27,748 nucleotides of DNA from Gnetum montanum. Taxonomy: Eukaryota > Streptophyta > Gnetopsida > Gnetales > Gnetaceae. Made by a program: the position numbers and the translations under genes. Shown here piece after piece: positions 10,349 through 20,392 of this stretch. Below the pieces are notes generated by a model that saw only the letters and a program-made list of their open reading frames with translations, ran no database searches and was not told where the DNA came from. The stretch is taken from assembly GCA_015680685.1 (NCBI GenBank), contig MNCI01035397.1, forward strand, positions 4,162 to 31,909, in the 5' to 3' direction. Numbering within the stretch: position 1 is the first letter of the stretch; the number at the start of each line of letters is the position of its first letter.

Positions 10349-11863
10349 GGCTCTAAAAGGTAGAGGGGCATCTGATAGCAAGTATGAGGTAAACTATGAG
10401 GAAGTGTGACCTACGCCCTCTTGCAGTCCCAATTAGAAGGCACTCAAACTTTCTTAAAGGGAACAATTGCTTGGAATTTGAGGCTATCGAAAGATAGAGT
10501 GTCATCCAAAAGGCATAGGATTTCTCATAAGGCATTAAGTCCTTCTGGTTATGAATAATTGCTTAGATATTGTGGCTTCTAGAAGGAAAAGAGCCATCTG
10601 GTAGCAAGTACTACATAAACTCTAAGAATGTGCAACTAGCACCCTTCTACAATTCCAACACGATGGCACTCAAACCTTTTGAAAGGAAGTAGTTGCTTGG
10701 AATTTGAGGCTACTAGAAGGTAGAGGATTATCTGAAAGGTAAAGGATCAACCAAAAGGCATTGAGACCTCCTAGATGTGAATAATTTCCTGGAGATTATG
10801 GCTTTTGATAGGCAAAGGACCATCTAACAGCAAGTACAAGGTAAACTGTGAGGATGTATGACTAGCACCCTCCTGCAATCCCAATCGAAAGGTACTTAAA
10901 CCTTTTAGAAGGAAACAATTGCTTAGAATTTGATACTACCAAAAGGTAGAGGCTCATCTAGAAGGTACAAGCTCATCCAAAAGGAATTGAGAGCTTCTAG
11001 TTATGAAAAATTTCTTGGAGATTGTGGCTTTTGAAAAGGAAAGAGCCATCTAGTAGCAAGTACAAGGTAAACTATGAGGACATGTGACTAGAATCCTTCC
11101 ACAATCCCAACCAAAAGGCACTCAAACCTTCTGAAAGGAAATAATTACTTGGAATTTGAGGCTACAAGAAGGCAAAGGATCATTCGAAAGGTAGAGGATC
11201 ATCTAGAAGGTATTAAGACCTATCGATTATGAATAATTTCTTGGAGATTATGGCTTTCAAAAGGTAGAGGACCATCTAGTAGTAAGTACAAGGTAAGCTA
11301 CAAGGACATGTAACTAGCATCCTCCTGCAGCCCCAACTAGAAAATACTCAAACCTTCTGGAAGGGAATAGTTACTTGGAATTTAAGGCTACCAAAAGACA
11401 AAGGGTCATCTAGAAGGCATTAAGACCTACTAGTTACACATAATTTCTTAGAGATTATGGCTTCTAGAAGGCAGAGGACCATTTGGTAGTAAGTACTAGG
11501 TAAATTGTGAGGATATGCAACTAGCACCCTCCCATAGTCCCAACTGGAAGGCACTCAAACCTTTCGATAGGGAAAATTTGCTTGGAGTTTAAGACTACTG
11601 GAAGATAGAGGGTCATCCAGAAGGTAGAAGATCAACTGGAAGGCATCAAAACCATTTAACTGTAAATAATCGATCCAAGAGTATGGCTTCCAAAAGGCAG
11701 AAGATCAACTGGAAGGCATCGAGACCATCTAATTGTAAATAATTGATCCAAGAGTGTGGCTTCCATAAGGTAGAAGAACATCTAATAACATGGTCTAAGT
11801 CAACTACAAGTATGTGTGACTAGAATTCTCCTAAAATCCTAACCTAAAGGTAGTACCTTAATT
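10349..11863 (+). repeat. Tandem array, 226-bp monomer, about 6.5 copies
   Basis: The anchor AG(C/T)AAGTA occurs at 10377, 10603, 10829, 11055, 11281 and 11488, with a degenerate version near 11786. The first four steps are exactly 226 bp, the fifth is 207 and the last about 298. The 207-bp unit lacks one 19-bp internal sub-unit of the AAGGTAGAGGATCATCT type. The 298-bp unit carries an extra 73-bp internal duplication (ATCAACTGGAAGGCATC at 11631 and 11704), and 298 minus 73 restores about 225. Each monomer has the order GGCTTCTAGAAGG, AGAGGACCATCT, AGCAAGTACAAGGTAAACT, CTAGCACCCTCC, AAGGCACTCAAACC, TTGCTTGGAATTTGAGGC, GAATAATTTCTTGGAGAT. No frame stays open through the array, so it is most likely non-coding. 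It could be an internal tandem region of a transposon or a young satellite seed. Confidence 0.9.
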
Positions 11864-11869
11864 GCAAGG

Positions 11870-12440
11870 TAGTGTGATGGGTAGTCCCAGATTTTAAATA
11901 CTATGAGACACTTGCATCTTGCAATTTGTCACCTTTTTGAAATTTCCCGTAAAGTTTGAACATTGCAATTTGCACTAATGTAGCACTATTTATTTTTTAG
12001 TTTCTATTTCACATTATGAATTTGATGTGAGTTGCAATGGTTTTGCAATCCAAGAGTTTATTTCTGTAATGACATGCGGTTGACACTCCTTTGCACTGTT
12101 CACTTGCATTGTGATTACATGTGTGTTGCAATGCATCGCATTGCTTTACATTAGCAAATGCAAGAGGAATGTGATCTACATGCTTGTAGCATTGTTTTTG
12201 ACATAGTTTCAAATTTTGACTATGAGCAAATTAATGCTTGTAGATCGTTGGCACCATTGCTTTTGGAAATTTTTCCACTGAACTACAATCTACATCTCAC
12301 TAGCACTACTTTTAAATTACTTTCAGATTTTGACTTCAATGGAATTCATGCTTGTAGTGCACTAGCACTATTTTGTTCCATAGACCTACAACTAAATTGT
12401 GATTTGCATGTCACTTACAGTTTAAATTTTTGAGAGTGTG
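11870..12440. repeat. Repeat block with about 114-bp duplication, right of the 226-bp array
   Basis: ATTTTGAC starts at 12213 and 12327, each followed by ATGCTTGTAG and a GCAC.A element, giving an imperfect tandem duplication of about 114 bp. TAGCACTATTTATTTT at about 11981 matches the same string at about 6528, in the same orientation, linking this block to the one at 6.1-6.67 kb. Many TTGCAA, ACATGTG and GCACTA words are shared with the other blocks. The 91-codon frame at 12158-12433 spans both units and is not convincing as a gene. Confidence 0.6.
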
Positions 12441-12921
12441 AGAGCATGTGTCTCATGATGAATGCAGCATTTGGTTGTTTTATGCATGTGTAAATATCTC
12501 ATATTTCTGATCTCAACAATTAACATATTACAAATAATCTATATCATGTAGTATATTCATATGATGTGATTCAAAGGTTGAAGGTTAAATTGTATAACCA
12601 TTCGTTGAGTTATCATTATAATTTTTAATCAAGTCTTGTCAATTATTTGTAGTAAAATAGTAACATTATAGGGAGAAACTTCAAAGATAACCTACTAAAT
12701 TACTCTTAAAAAACCTCATGAATCAACAACATTTAACACAAAAATCATGCATCGGATCATGGTATTGATTATAAAGAAAGTGCCAGTAAGAGATCATGTA
12801 CATATAAAAATATCAACAAAAAGCAATGTCAAAGTCAACTATGACTGTAAACATATACAAACATAATGGTCTAGCCAGATCCTATTGTGTTATTGTCTTG
12901 AACTTCCTTCAGAGCATCAAT
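12441..12921. other. AT-rich spacer, nothing recognised
   Basis: Short frames only, and no repeat or domain that I can identify. Confidence 0.6.
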
Positions 12922-14340
12922 TTACATGAAATCTGTCTCTATGCTAGTATCATCAACCATGATGACTAGTTGCTCTTCCATCTTTGTTGTTCCTGACGGT
13001 CCTACCTCTAAGTCATGGATTGAAGTGGCCAACCCAATGAACATGGGATTAGGAATTTCCTCTGTCATTCCTAAACCAAAGGATCCATGAAATGACTGCA
13101 AATGTTCACATGAGTATTTACCTACTAATTAAACATTCACAAATAGGCAAGTAAGCCTCCTCTCCACCTATTTGAAATGGTGATGGATCTCTAACTTCAT
13201 GGCATCCATGTAGGCAGTCAACCTACCCTCCATTGCATCTATGGCATTCATGCAAGTAGTTAACCTATCCTTCATTGCCTCTTAGGAAAAAAGTGTTGTA
13301 CCATCTCCAAATTGTTGTTGCTACTGGTCAAGATGGATACAAGAAACCTACATCTCATTGGTGTGCCCATAAAACTCATTCCAATTAGCCTTTTTGCCAT
13401 CTTTTGAGACACGTGGGTCTAGAAGCCAAGTGAGATCATTAATTCATGTCCTAGGGACATACTAGGTGTACAATGCACACCCCAAATATGGCAACTAATC
13501 CTTACCAAAAACTTGTACTTCTCTATCATCCCCCTCAAGTTCAAGGATTTACCAATGCCTAAAAAGAGTAGACATGATTAATGGAAAAGGCACTACAGTA
13601 GTATCTCTACCAACGATCTTCATTCTCCTAATTATAATGTGGGGATAGTTTAGTGAACATTACCCCTCTAAATCTAGTAGGATCATTAGGGAAAATGACA
13701 TCACATGACTATGATGCATGATAACTAGGAGGTTTGTGTGAATTTCCTTGATAAGAACTCTCCATCATGGGATGAAGTTCCTATAAGGTCATCCTATCTC
13801 ATCAGTCTCTACCTGAAGCATCTTACTCAATAGCTATGTTTTTTTCTTTGAAGTTGCAATCACAAAATACTCCCTCTGTGGACCAACTAACATGCTAAGT
13901 ACCTACCACAAGATCTTCTCCAATAGTGTATAAGCAAAGTCACCAATCTTAACTACCTTTAAAACAAGTGACCCTCAATGATGTCCCACATAAAACCAAC
14001 AAGCTTCCTCCTCAAAATAATTAGAACCTCTAGTGATGATGAATTCAAGACACCATTCAACAAGCTTGTTAGGCATTTCTAGCCAAACAAGCTACATCAA
14101 GAACCAAAAGTTCCTTGGACTCTGCAAGGGGGCTAATCTAAGTTTCACCTCCCTTCATTGTTGCTTCTCTTGTACTAATGTCTCCTGTGCACATTGATAT
14201 ACCTCCTGCTCTCTAGCAGAATCCCATGCAATAGTCTAAGAGCCTCTTAATATCTTCCTTGTGTTTGTGTGCTTTCTTATGCCTCCTACACTTTGCTAGA
14301 TCTCCTCTTGGAATCTACTTGTGCTGCTTGTGATGACACT
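12922..14340 (-). pseudogene. Decayed plant-transposon-like gene, one frame, 19 internal stops, no frameshift
   Basis: Read from 14340 down to the TAA at 12922-12924, one frame of 473 codons gives protein-like sequence broken by about 19 stop codons. I needed no frameshift. The middle part follows the order W..LI..IH.NLL, then LMILLDLEG, then an Ile-rich element and VVPFPLIMSTLF. It resembles the 'putative plant transposon protein' pattern seen in the relic at 6749-9167. The next part (DLTWLLDPR, WNEFYGH) leads to a helical region with the repeat MNAIDAMEGRLT / MDAMKLEIHHHF and then an acidic C-terminus. The stop density (about 1 in 25 codons) is below the roughly 1 in 16 expected at this base composition, but only modestly. 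I rely on the sequence pattern more than on the count. There is no start codon I would defend. Not functional. Confidence 0.5.
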
Positions 14341-14344
14341 CCTC

Positions 14345-16250
14345 TCTAAGAACATAGACATATATTATAGCATAACTATTAATAATTAAATCATTGTTGA
14401 CCAACAATACTTAAAGATAGATAGACAACTTCCAATATGTATAACTGTTATAGTACCTGTGATTTGACAACAATATCTCTCGATTGTACAGTGCATTTTG
14501 AAGATTAAGGATTACCAAAATCACATCCCCTCTTGGTGTTTGATAGTACCATGTTACAATTTCTAGGTTAACCATTGCACCAATTTATTACATATTTTCA
14601 TACAATTAATCATTTTTAAAGTAAGATTTCTTTAAAAGTACAGTTGGAAAAATATTCATGTTTTTTCAATAATCTAAATGTAGCATTGTTTGATCTATTA
14701 GTGATGCATTGCTAGCACTCCTACATGATAATGCTAAAGAAATGGCACATAGATAAGCCTAGTCAAATGTTGTAAATGCATTATCATGATACCATGTTTT
14801 TTCCATTTAGTTAGGCACAACATTTCTATTACATTATTGTTTGATGGCAATGATAACAGAGATTAAAGAATGTAACATCCACTATACTCAACATACGTTA
14901 ACTTTTTCAAATGCCCTATTATAACAACAAAAAATAGCCTTTTAATCAAGAAAGATGTTGTATTTGCCACAACATGTTAAAGTTTAATTTAGCACTTAAT
15001 TTTTTGTTTGGTTCTCAACTACATATCTCATTGTGTTGCAATCCTATGCATGTAGAATGATAAAAAAAATTGAATGCTACAATAGTAATAATGTATGCTA
15101 TAATCAAGCTTGTTGCAATTTATCCTTGATTGTTGTTTATCCATCCATATCATTTGTAACATGGAATTTTTGTACTTGCTATTCTCTTTTTTAACTCTTT
15201 TTTAAGTCAACGTAGAAATGGTTACATAGCCTTGAAACACAAACACATAATCAATTTCCACTCAAATATAGCTGTTCAAGAATTGTGTATGTTAGACATG
15301 TTTGTTGATTAGTTTCAATCTTAATGAAACCCAAATTCTAATGTGAATAATATTTATCCTTATGACTCAACAATGTTTATTGATTAATTTCAATTTATTG
15401 GGAAGAGCACAGACTCATGGCTCAACAATGAATACTTACACCTTAAGAAGTAGCCAAGGCTGCTGAAGTGAAACTTGTGCACCTAATTACTTAATTGCCC
15501 TCCCAATAGAATAGAGAAAAAGAGGTAACGTTGGGAACGGGGCACTATAAAATTGGTAAGAGCAGAAGAAACTTGAGAAGTTCAGTCCCATTGTATAAGT
15601 AAGATACTCTTGCCAACCTTTTGGATCAATGACCGTATGCTTTTATCACCCTAAAAAAAATTTATTGATTTCTTCATTTGCAAAGATAACATTGCATTGA
15701 TTATCAAAACAAGACAAAACCAAATTCCAGAATAGGCTAGAACCAAAATCCAGAACCAACGAAGTATTCAAATCCAATTATTCCGCACCTTGGAACTTAA
15801 ATTAACCAACACATCCATTCTCATTAGTAATAAATCAACACAAACATGTCCTCTCCCTGTAGAGTAGCACATGTATATATAGTTTGAGTGTTGTAAAATG
15901 CACAACCATGAAAGAAACAATATACAACCATGATGAAACTAAATTTCAGATAGGATGTCTAGCCATTTCATCAATAAGAACAATCAATAAATTTGTAAAA
16001 CTGATACAAATTGTCGTAGCTAAACCTAGCGTGAGAAAAAGCAAAGAAATTTAGAATTACAGTGTTGTTCAACTTATCCTCCCAATCATTGCTAATTCAT
16101 ATTCTAAAATATAATGCTTGAAAAAGAAATCTGATGTTGCTACCTTCATAGCCTTGCTCTACAACCTTCTGCCATGCTACTTCTTGCTCGTTGTCTACTG
16201 CATCAAAGTGAAAGTGCAAATTACGATTGTAGTAATTCATTTTATTCTTT
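14345..16250. other. AT-rich intergenic sequence, no gene seen
   Basis: No open frame with a recognisable product. A weak duplication of about 75 bp is visible: TGTTTGTTGATTAGTTTCAAT at 15299 and TGTTTATTGATTAATTTCAAT at 15374. A TATA-like CTATAAAATTGG lies at about 15546 with no gene attached. TGTAACATCC at 14873-14882 repeats the start of the LTR at 3591, but the following sequence does not match it. Confidence 0.55.
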
Positions 16251-16254
16251 TACA

Positions 16255-16574
16255 TTTTAACTCACGATGCAAGGTCCTATGACTTGCATTTTATAGAAAA
16301 GTACAAGTCACATGTTAATTATGTTCTCACAGTTTGACTTGAATTATGTGATCTACATATTTTAGTTGCGACATGCAATTTTATCAATAGGTTGTGAGAT
16401 GCATAATAAAATGTGAATCACACCAATCTTAAAAGTATGCTGGTCACATAATTTATCGTGAAGTGCATAGGCATCACAATTTGCAAGTTGCAATATTCAT
16501 TGATACTTGCAATGAATATGGAAAGTGCCACTCTATAAAAAGTTAAGTTACAAAGATATGTCAATCACATGGAC
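16255..16574. repeat. Repeat block of TTGCAA / CACATG words
   Basis: Rich in the same short words as the blocks at 6.1, 9.75 and 11.9 kb (GACTTGCA, AAGTCACATG, TTGCAAGTTGCAAT). I could not align it as a whole with those blocks, so the relationship is tentative. Confidence 0.35.
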
Positions 16575-16715
16575 TCAGAATTATTTTGCCAAATGTGAGC
16601 AAGTCACATGAATTTCTAAAATCAGAATTATTTTGCCAAATGTGAGCAAGTCACATGAATTTCTAAAATCAGAATTATTTTGCCAAATGTGAGCAAGTCA
16701 CATGAATTTCTAAAA
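16575..16715 (+). repeat. Three identical 47-bp tandem units
   Basis: The unit starts at 16575, 16622 and 16669 with TCAGAATTATTTTGCCAAAT and contains TGTGAGCAAGTCACATG. The three copies show no difference from one another, unlike all other repeats in the window, so the expansion is recent or the copies have been homogenised. Confidence 0.95.
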
Positions 16716-18128
16716 TTAAAGATTGTACAATACTACAATACGCATGTTCATGCATGTTTTTTAAAAAATAATATGAGTACATGAGAATCACATGTTCTCT
16801 TGGTACTTAAAAAATTAAATATTCAAGACATCCTTAATAAAAATAAAGCAAACCAGCTATACAAGGATCATTGTCCAAGTTGTAATTAACAATATACAAA
16901 TAAGTAACACATCCAACAGAGTCTTGCAGTATATAGTTAAGTTATACAAAGCATAGTTTGATCTAACAAAAGAGAGTAACAAACATGTTGTTAAGTAATC
17001 AATAACAAATACATGATATCTTCCAATCATAGTTAACTTTCCAAGGATGTTGAATAAAAAATATATCGACAAAAATGTCATCAACTAAGCTACAAGGTAG
17101 ACATGAGATCAAAGGAGTGTTCATCATTCTCTTAGTCATCGACAATCCAATTTGCAAGCAAAACAAAATTGATTAAAACAAAAAGAACACAATGTAAGGT
17201 ATTTTAATAATCATAGATAAGCAATGAAATAACATCCCCATCCTCAATAAAACATTTTCTTGTATAGTTAGGCTTAGAAAACTCTTGGGCAGTACGTTTA
17301 GTAGGACTATTCTAACCAAACAATCTTTTTTCACTCATCAATCCATCAACATTACTTGAAAATACAAATTTTGATTCCAACAATTACACATGTTTTTCCA
17401 TCTCTAAAATACTATCCTTGTTCATAGTTACCGTCTTTGGAAATTTTGTCAATCTATTTTTGAGGTTATGAATTTTTATTTTCCATGAACACATCTGACT
17501 CCTTAAATTAGAAAACCAAATCAGCTATGTACCCTCTCTTAATGGAGTCAAAGGCGCCTTCAGGTTTTGGCTTTGGTCAAAATCAATAAAAGCCAAAACC
17601 AAGAATTATGAACCCAATGTGAAAAAGACAAACAAAACCAGAACAAACCAACAAAAACTCTCCTCTGCATTATCATTTTTAGATCTACATTGTTAAAAGA
17701 AGCAGACCGTCTCATCATCTGAAAGAATATTTTGGATTTGCAACTTCTACATATGTTTCTGGGACAAGACAGGATTGCTGTACCAGCATATGCCCAAGAA
17801 AACAATACAGAATTCAGAAAGCCAATTATTTATGCCAATGCTTTTAGAAATACAGAAATAAGACAAATCCTGTAGAAATTTGTTTTCAAAAAATTGGATA
17901 ACTGTATCAACTTTTGTACAAAAGCACAACTGTTGTCTGCAAGAATGCCGCAGCCTGGAGAGAATCTGATAATGGCAGGCAGCCAACAAAAATCCTAGAA
18001 AAAGCACCTGACACCCACAAAATGCCACAAAAACATGTTTCGTAATTCCCCAAGATGATCCATCATGTCAGCCAAAATTACAATGAATCTACAACTTAAC
18101 GGAGACGTTGACATGATGCACAAGCAAA
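16716..18128. other. AT-rich sequence and probable 3' UTR of the ATL gene
   Basis: 16716-17500 is AT-rich with no gene. From about 17530 towards 18128 the composition becomes more gene-like, which fits the 3' untranslated region of the minus-strand ATL gene. Minus-strand frames of 75-93 codons in this stretch show no domain and are left uncalled. Confidence 0.45.
17475..17480 (-). terminator. Possible poly(A) signal of the ATL gene
   Basis: TTTATT on the plus strand reads AATAAA on the minus strand, about 650 nt beyond the ATL stop codon. It is the first exact hexamer I noticed downstream. Plant signals are degenerate, so a nearer variant may be the one used. Confidence 0.2.
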
Positions 18129-19979
18129 CTAGGGCTCATCTGTCCTTTGAGCAGCATCTGAATTGTTGGCACGGGCAGAGGCAGAAGCATGGACAATCTT
18201 CTTCGGCCTGCCCACCAACCAGTTTATGGTTCTCCTTGCAAGAGATTGGACTGAATTCTCAGATCCCTCATTGCTAGAGTGGCTATCATTTGATGATACA
18301 AATTCAACCACAGATTCCCAGGTCTTGGGGTGGGGCCCATGGAATTCCTCTATTTCCTCCTCCTCCTCCACCATGTCCACTGCTGAATCCATCTCAGAGA
18401 GGGCCATTCTGCCAGAGCTCAACCTTGGCTTTGCAAAGTCAGGCTGGAATGAAACTGATCTTCTTGAAGAACCCACATTCTCCCCCAGTTGCAATCTTGC
18501 TGCTGCTGCTGCTGTTCTTCTTGAGGAACCCAAGTTTTCTCCAGACCCTGACTGCAACATCTGCAATCTACCACTTATCCTGGAAGAACCCAAAACCTCT
18601 GAGGAACCATTGAGGGCGGGAATCTGTAGTTTTCTTGATTTTGCAGAGCTCCATGTCCTGCTGCTGCTGCTGCTTCCACCATCCCACATCTCGCAATCAG
18701 CAGTGCCATCCTTAATGGAAATCTCAAGTGGTTTCTGTGCTTTTATAAATCCTTCATCCTTCTTGGGCTTCAGCAAATGCAGGGCCTTCACAAGCCTGCT
18801 TTGGCAGACAAAATCCTCGTTCAGGGTAGCCATCTCCACGGATCTTTCAATATCCCTGGGAAGAATGCATTCTGATAAATTAGGCCGGTGGCCTGGGGTT
18901 AGAGGCAGGGTTTTGGTGCTGGACTGCTTTCTGTAAACAGTTGGAGCAATGAAGACATGTGAATGAGATGGGTCCAGAACATAGTCATAAGAGCCCATTG
19001 AATAGCATCTCTTGGGGTCAATGCTGCTGCTCTTGGGGTCAATGCTGCTGCTGCCGCTACTTGTAGCTCCACCATTGTCACTGCCCTGTCTCTCTGTGCT
19101 CCTGAACTTGCCAAGCTTGATGGGCAAGAGCTGTCCAACCACTTCACTGTTGTTGCCATCCAAATTGCTTTTGGGTGGGGAATTTGCAACAAATCCCTCT
19201 GTTTGGGAGCTTGATGTGCTGATGTTTGGCAACTGTGAGTTCCTGCTGTGGGATTCTTCCAGATCCGATCTCTCTGGATTAGGTAGGTGTTGATGATCTC
19301 TGTGTTGGCTATCTCTAGTTTCATCCTCGGATTGATCAGAGGGGATAACCACAAAAACAGAATGTGGTGCCCTTGAGTTGCACTCAGGCAGCAGACTGGC
19401 TCTGCAAAGAGGACATGTGGAGTGTGAAAGCAACCATGTATCAATGCACTCTGTGTGGAAAGCATGGCTGCATTTGGGCAGTAATCTAAGGGCATCTTCA
19501 GCTTCAAAAGTACACAGACACACTGCACAGTCAGTGGCTTCTTTGAGACCCTGCACCGACTTATAAAGAAACACAGGGAGAGTGTCAATGAAGGCCTGGT
19601 CCACCCCAGAATCATGCAAATGGAACAGCTGTTGCAGCTGCCCCTGAAGAACACTGCCACTGTCTGCACTGATCACAGAGTCCCTTCTGGGAGCCCTGGC
19701 TATGAATCGGATGAGCATATGAAGGCATCCAGACAGGAAAAATATGACTGCAAGAATGATTATGATCACCACAACACTTGGATTGATGCTGTTTACCCCA
19801 CCCTCCAATTTCCTCACTGGGTGGGACAGCATATGCGATGATGATTCATAGGCCAGACTAGACGAGGAATTTTGCTCATCCGAAAAAGGAAAAGGAGCAC
19901 CTGCATCAGCAGCAGAAACTGTGTATAATAGTCCTCTGGATCCAAATCGGTGGGAACCCAGAAGCTCAAATTTGCTCAT
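18129..19979 (-). CDS. ATL-family RING-H2 E3 ubiquitin-protein ligase (ATL13/46/47-like)
   Basis: Membrane-anchored E3 that should pass ubiquitin from an E2 to a target protein. The protein has 616 residues from ATG 19979, the first Met in frame. The TTG eight codons upstream is not a plant start. One hydrophobic segment (about residues 68-92) is followed by a basic stretch (RAPRRD). The GLD-like motif is GVD at 125-127. The RING-H2 finger is C151-x2-C154-x15-C170-x-H172-x2-H175-x2-C178-x10-C189-x2-C192, with Trp182, exactly the canonical ATL spacing. The stretch QAFIDTLPVFLYK before the ring, and LGKFRS and RCYSMGSYDYV after it, point to the ATL13/46/47 group. The C-terminal 350 residues are Ser-rich and probably disordered. 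They carry GSSR repeats, Ser, Ala and Glu runs and a SSIDPK duplication, and make the protein longer than its usual Arabidopsis relatives. The coding region is a single exon, as in most ATL genes. No breaks; all eight zinc ligands are present. Confidence 0.95.
   Translation of the reverse strand: MSKFELLGSHRFGSRGLLYTVSAADAGAPFPFSDEQNSSSSLAYESSSHMLSHPVRKLEGGVNSINPSVVVIIIILAVIFFLSGCLHMLIRFIARAPRRDSVISADSGSVLQGQLQQLFHLHDSGVDQAFIDTLPVFLYKSVQGLKEATDCAVCLCTFEAEDALRLLPKCSHAFHTECIDTWLLSHSTCPLCRASLLPECNSRAPHSVFVVIPSDQSEDETRDSQHRDHQHLPNPERSDLEESHSRNSQLPNISTSSSQTEGFVANSPPKSNLDGNNSEVVGQLLPIKLGKFRSTERQGSDNGGATSSGSSSIDPKSSSIDPKRCYSMGSYDYVLDPSHSHVFIAPTVYRKQSSTKTLPLTPGHRPNLSECILPRDIERSVEMATLNEDFVCQSRLVKALHLLKPKKDEGFIKAQKPLEISIKDGTADCEMWDGGSSSSSRTWSSAKSRKLQIPALNGSSEVLGSSRISGRLQMLQSGSGENLGSSRRTAAAAARLQLGENVGSSRRSVSFQPDFAKPRLSSGRMALSEMDSAVDMVEEEEEIEEFHGPHPKTWESVVEFVSSNDSHSSNEGSENSVQSLARRTINWLVGRPKKIVHASASARANNSDAAQRTDEP
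19011..19052 (-). repeat. 21-bp perfect tandem duplication inside the ATL coding region
   Basis: Two adjacent identical 21-bp units (19011-19031 and 19032-19052) insert seven residues in frame and give the double SSIDPK in the protein. Nearby trinucleotide runs (GCTGCT at about 18495-18515 for Ala, CTGCTG at about 18658-18675 for Ser, CTCCTC at about 18355-18370 for Glu) show the same in-frame slippage. Confidence 0.9.
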
Positions 19980-20392
19980 TTTGCTGCGCTTCTGCAGACA
20001 CAAAGTTCAACCCACTTCCCAATCAAAAACCTAGTATCCTGCAACAACACAGTTATTCTCCCACAACCAATGATAACACAAGCCTCAAAAGGTGTTTCTC
20101 CAAACCAGCACTGAAATTTGTATAGGACTAGTGCACAGTAGGGGTGTATACATCCACCTCGGAAATTTTCAAATTTCTCATCCAAATAAAACGCTGTAGA
20201 ATCTATAAGCAGCCCACCTAGCAAACCCTTATAACACAGAAGAAGCAATGCTGGAAACCCAAAGTGCTAAAAGAAAATCAAAGAGGAACCCACTAACCTG
20301 ATCATGCAGAGAATTTCCCCGATTTCTTCATCCACGAAACATGAACCCCACCTGGCAAAGCAAAAACGGCCTGTGTACAGTTTCAAATACAT
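19976..20392 (-). promoter_or_regulatory. Candidate upstream ORF overlapping the ATL start codon after splicing
   Basis: An ATG at 20392 opens a frame that runs to 20298. If the proposed leader intron is removed, it continues at 19991 and ends in TGA at 19976-19978. That is 95 + 16 = 111 nt, or 36 residues plus stop. The TGA lies inside the main start as ATGA, an arrangement suited to reinitiation. The peptide begins MYLKLYTGRF and ends IRSAAK. Two other upstream ATGs (near 20519 and 20432) open shorter frames. This depends on transcription starting upstream of 20392 and on the intron being real. Confidence 0.4.
19992..20297 (-). other. Probable 5' UTR intron of the ATL gene
   Basis: On the minus strand CAG|GTTAGTG at 20297 is a good donor. 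TTTGTGTCTGCAG| ending at 19992 is a good acceptor, 12 nt before the ATG. The enclosed 306 nt are T-rich near the acceptor and contain no credible coding extension. Leader introns of this size are common in plant genes. I infer it from signals alone. Confidence 0.55.

Noticed and set aside
10349-11863. CRISPR-like array
   Set aside because: Whole 226-bp monomers repeat with no short-repeat/unique-spacer pattern, and the context is a plant genome.
14873-14882. Another LTR start (TGTAACATCC)
   Set aside because: Only the ten bases match; the following sequence is unrelated to the LTR at 3591.
18163-18936. 257-codon plus-strand open frame
   Set aside because: It lies wholly antisense to the ATL coding region, lacks any domain, and results from low stop frequency opposite Ser-rich codons.
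18899-19669. 256-codon minus-strand open frame in a second frame
   Set aside because: It overlaps the ATL ring and linker in another frame. The ATL frame has all eight ring ligands, so this is a shadow.
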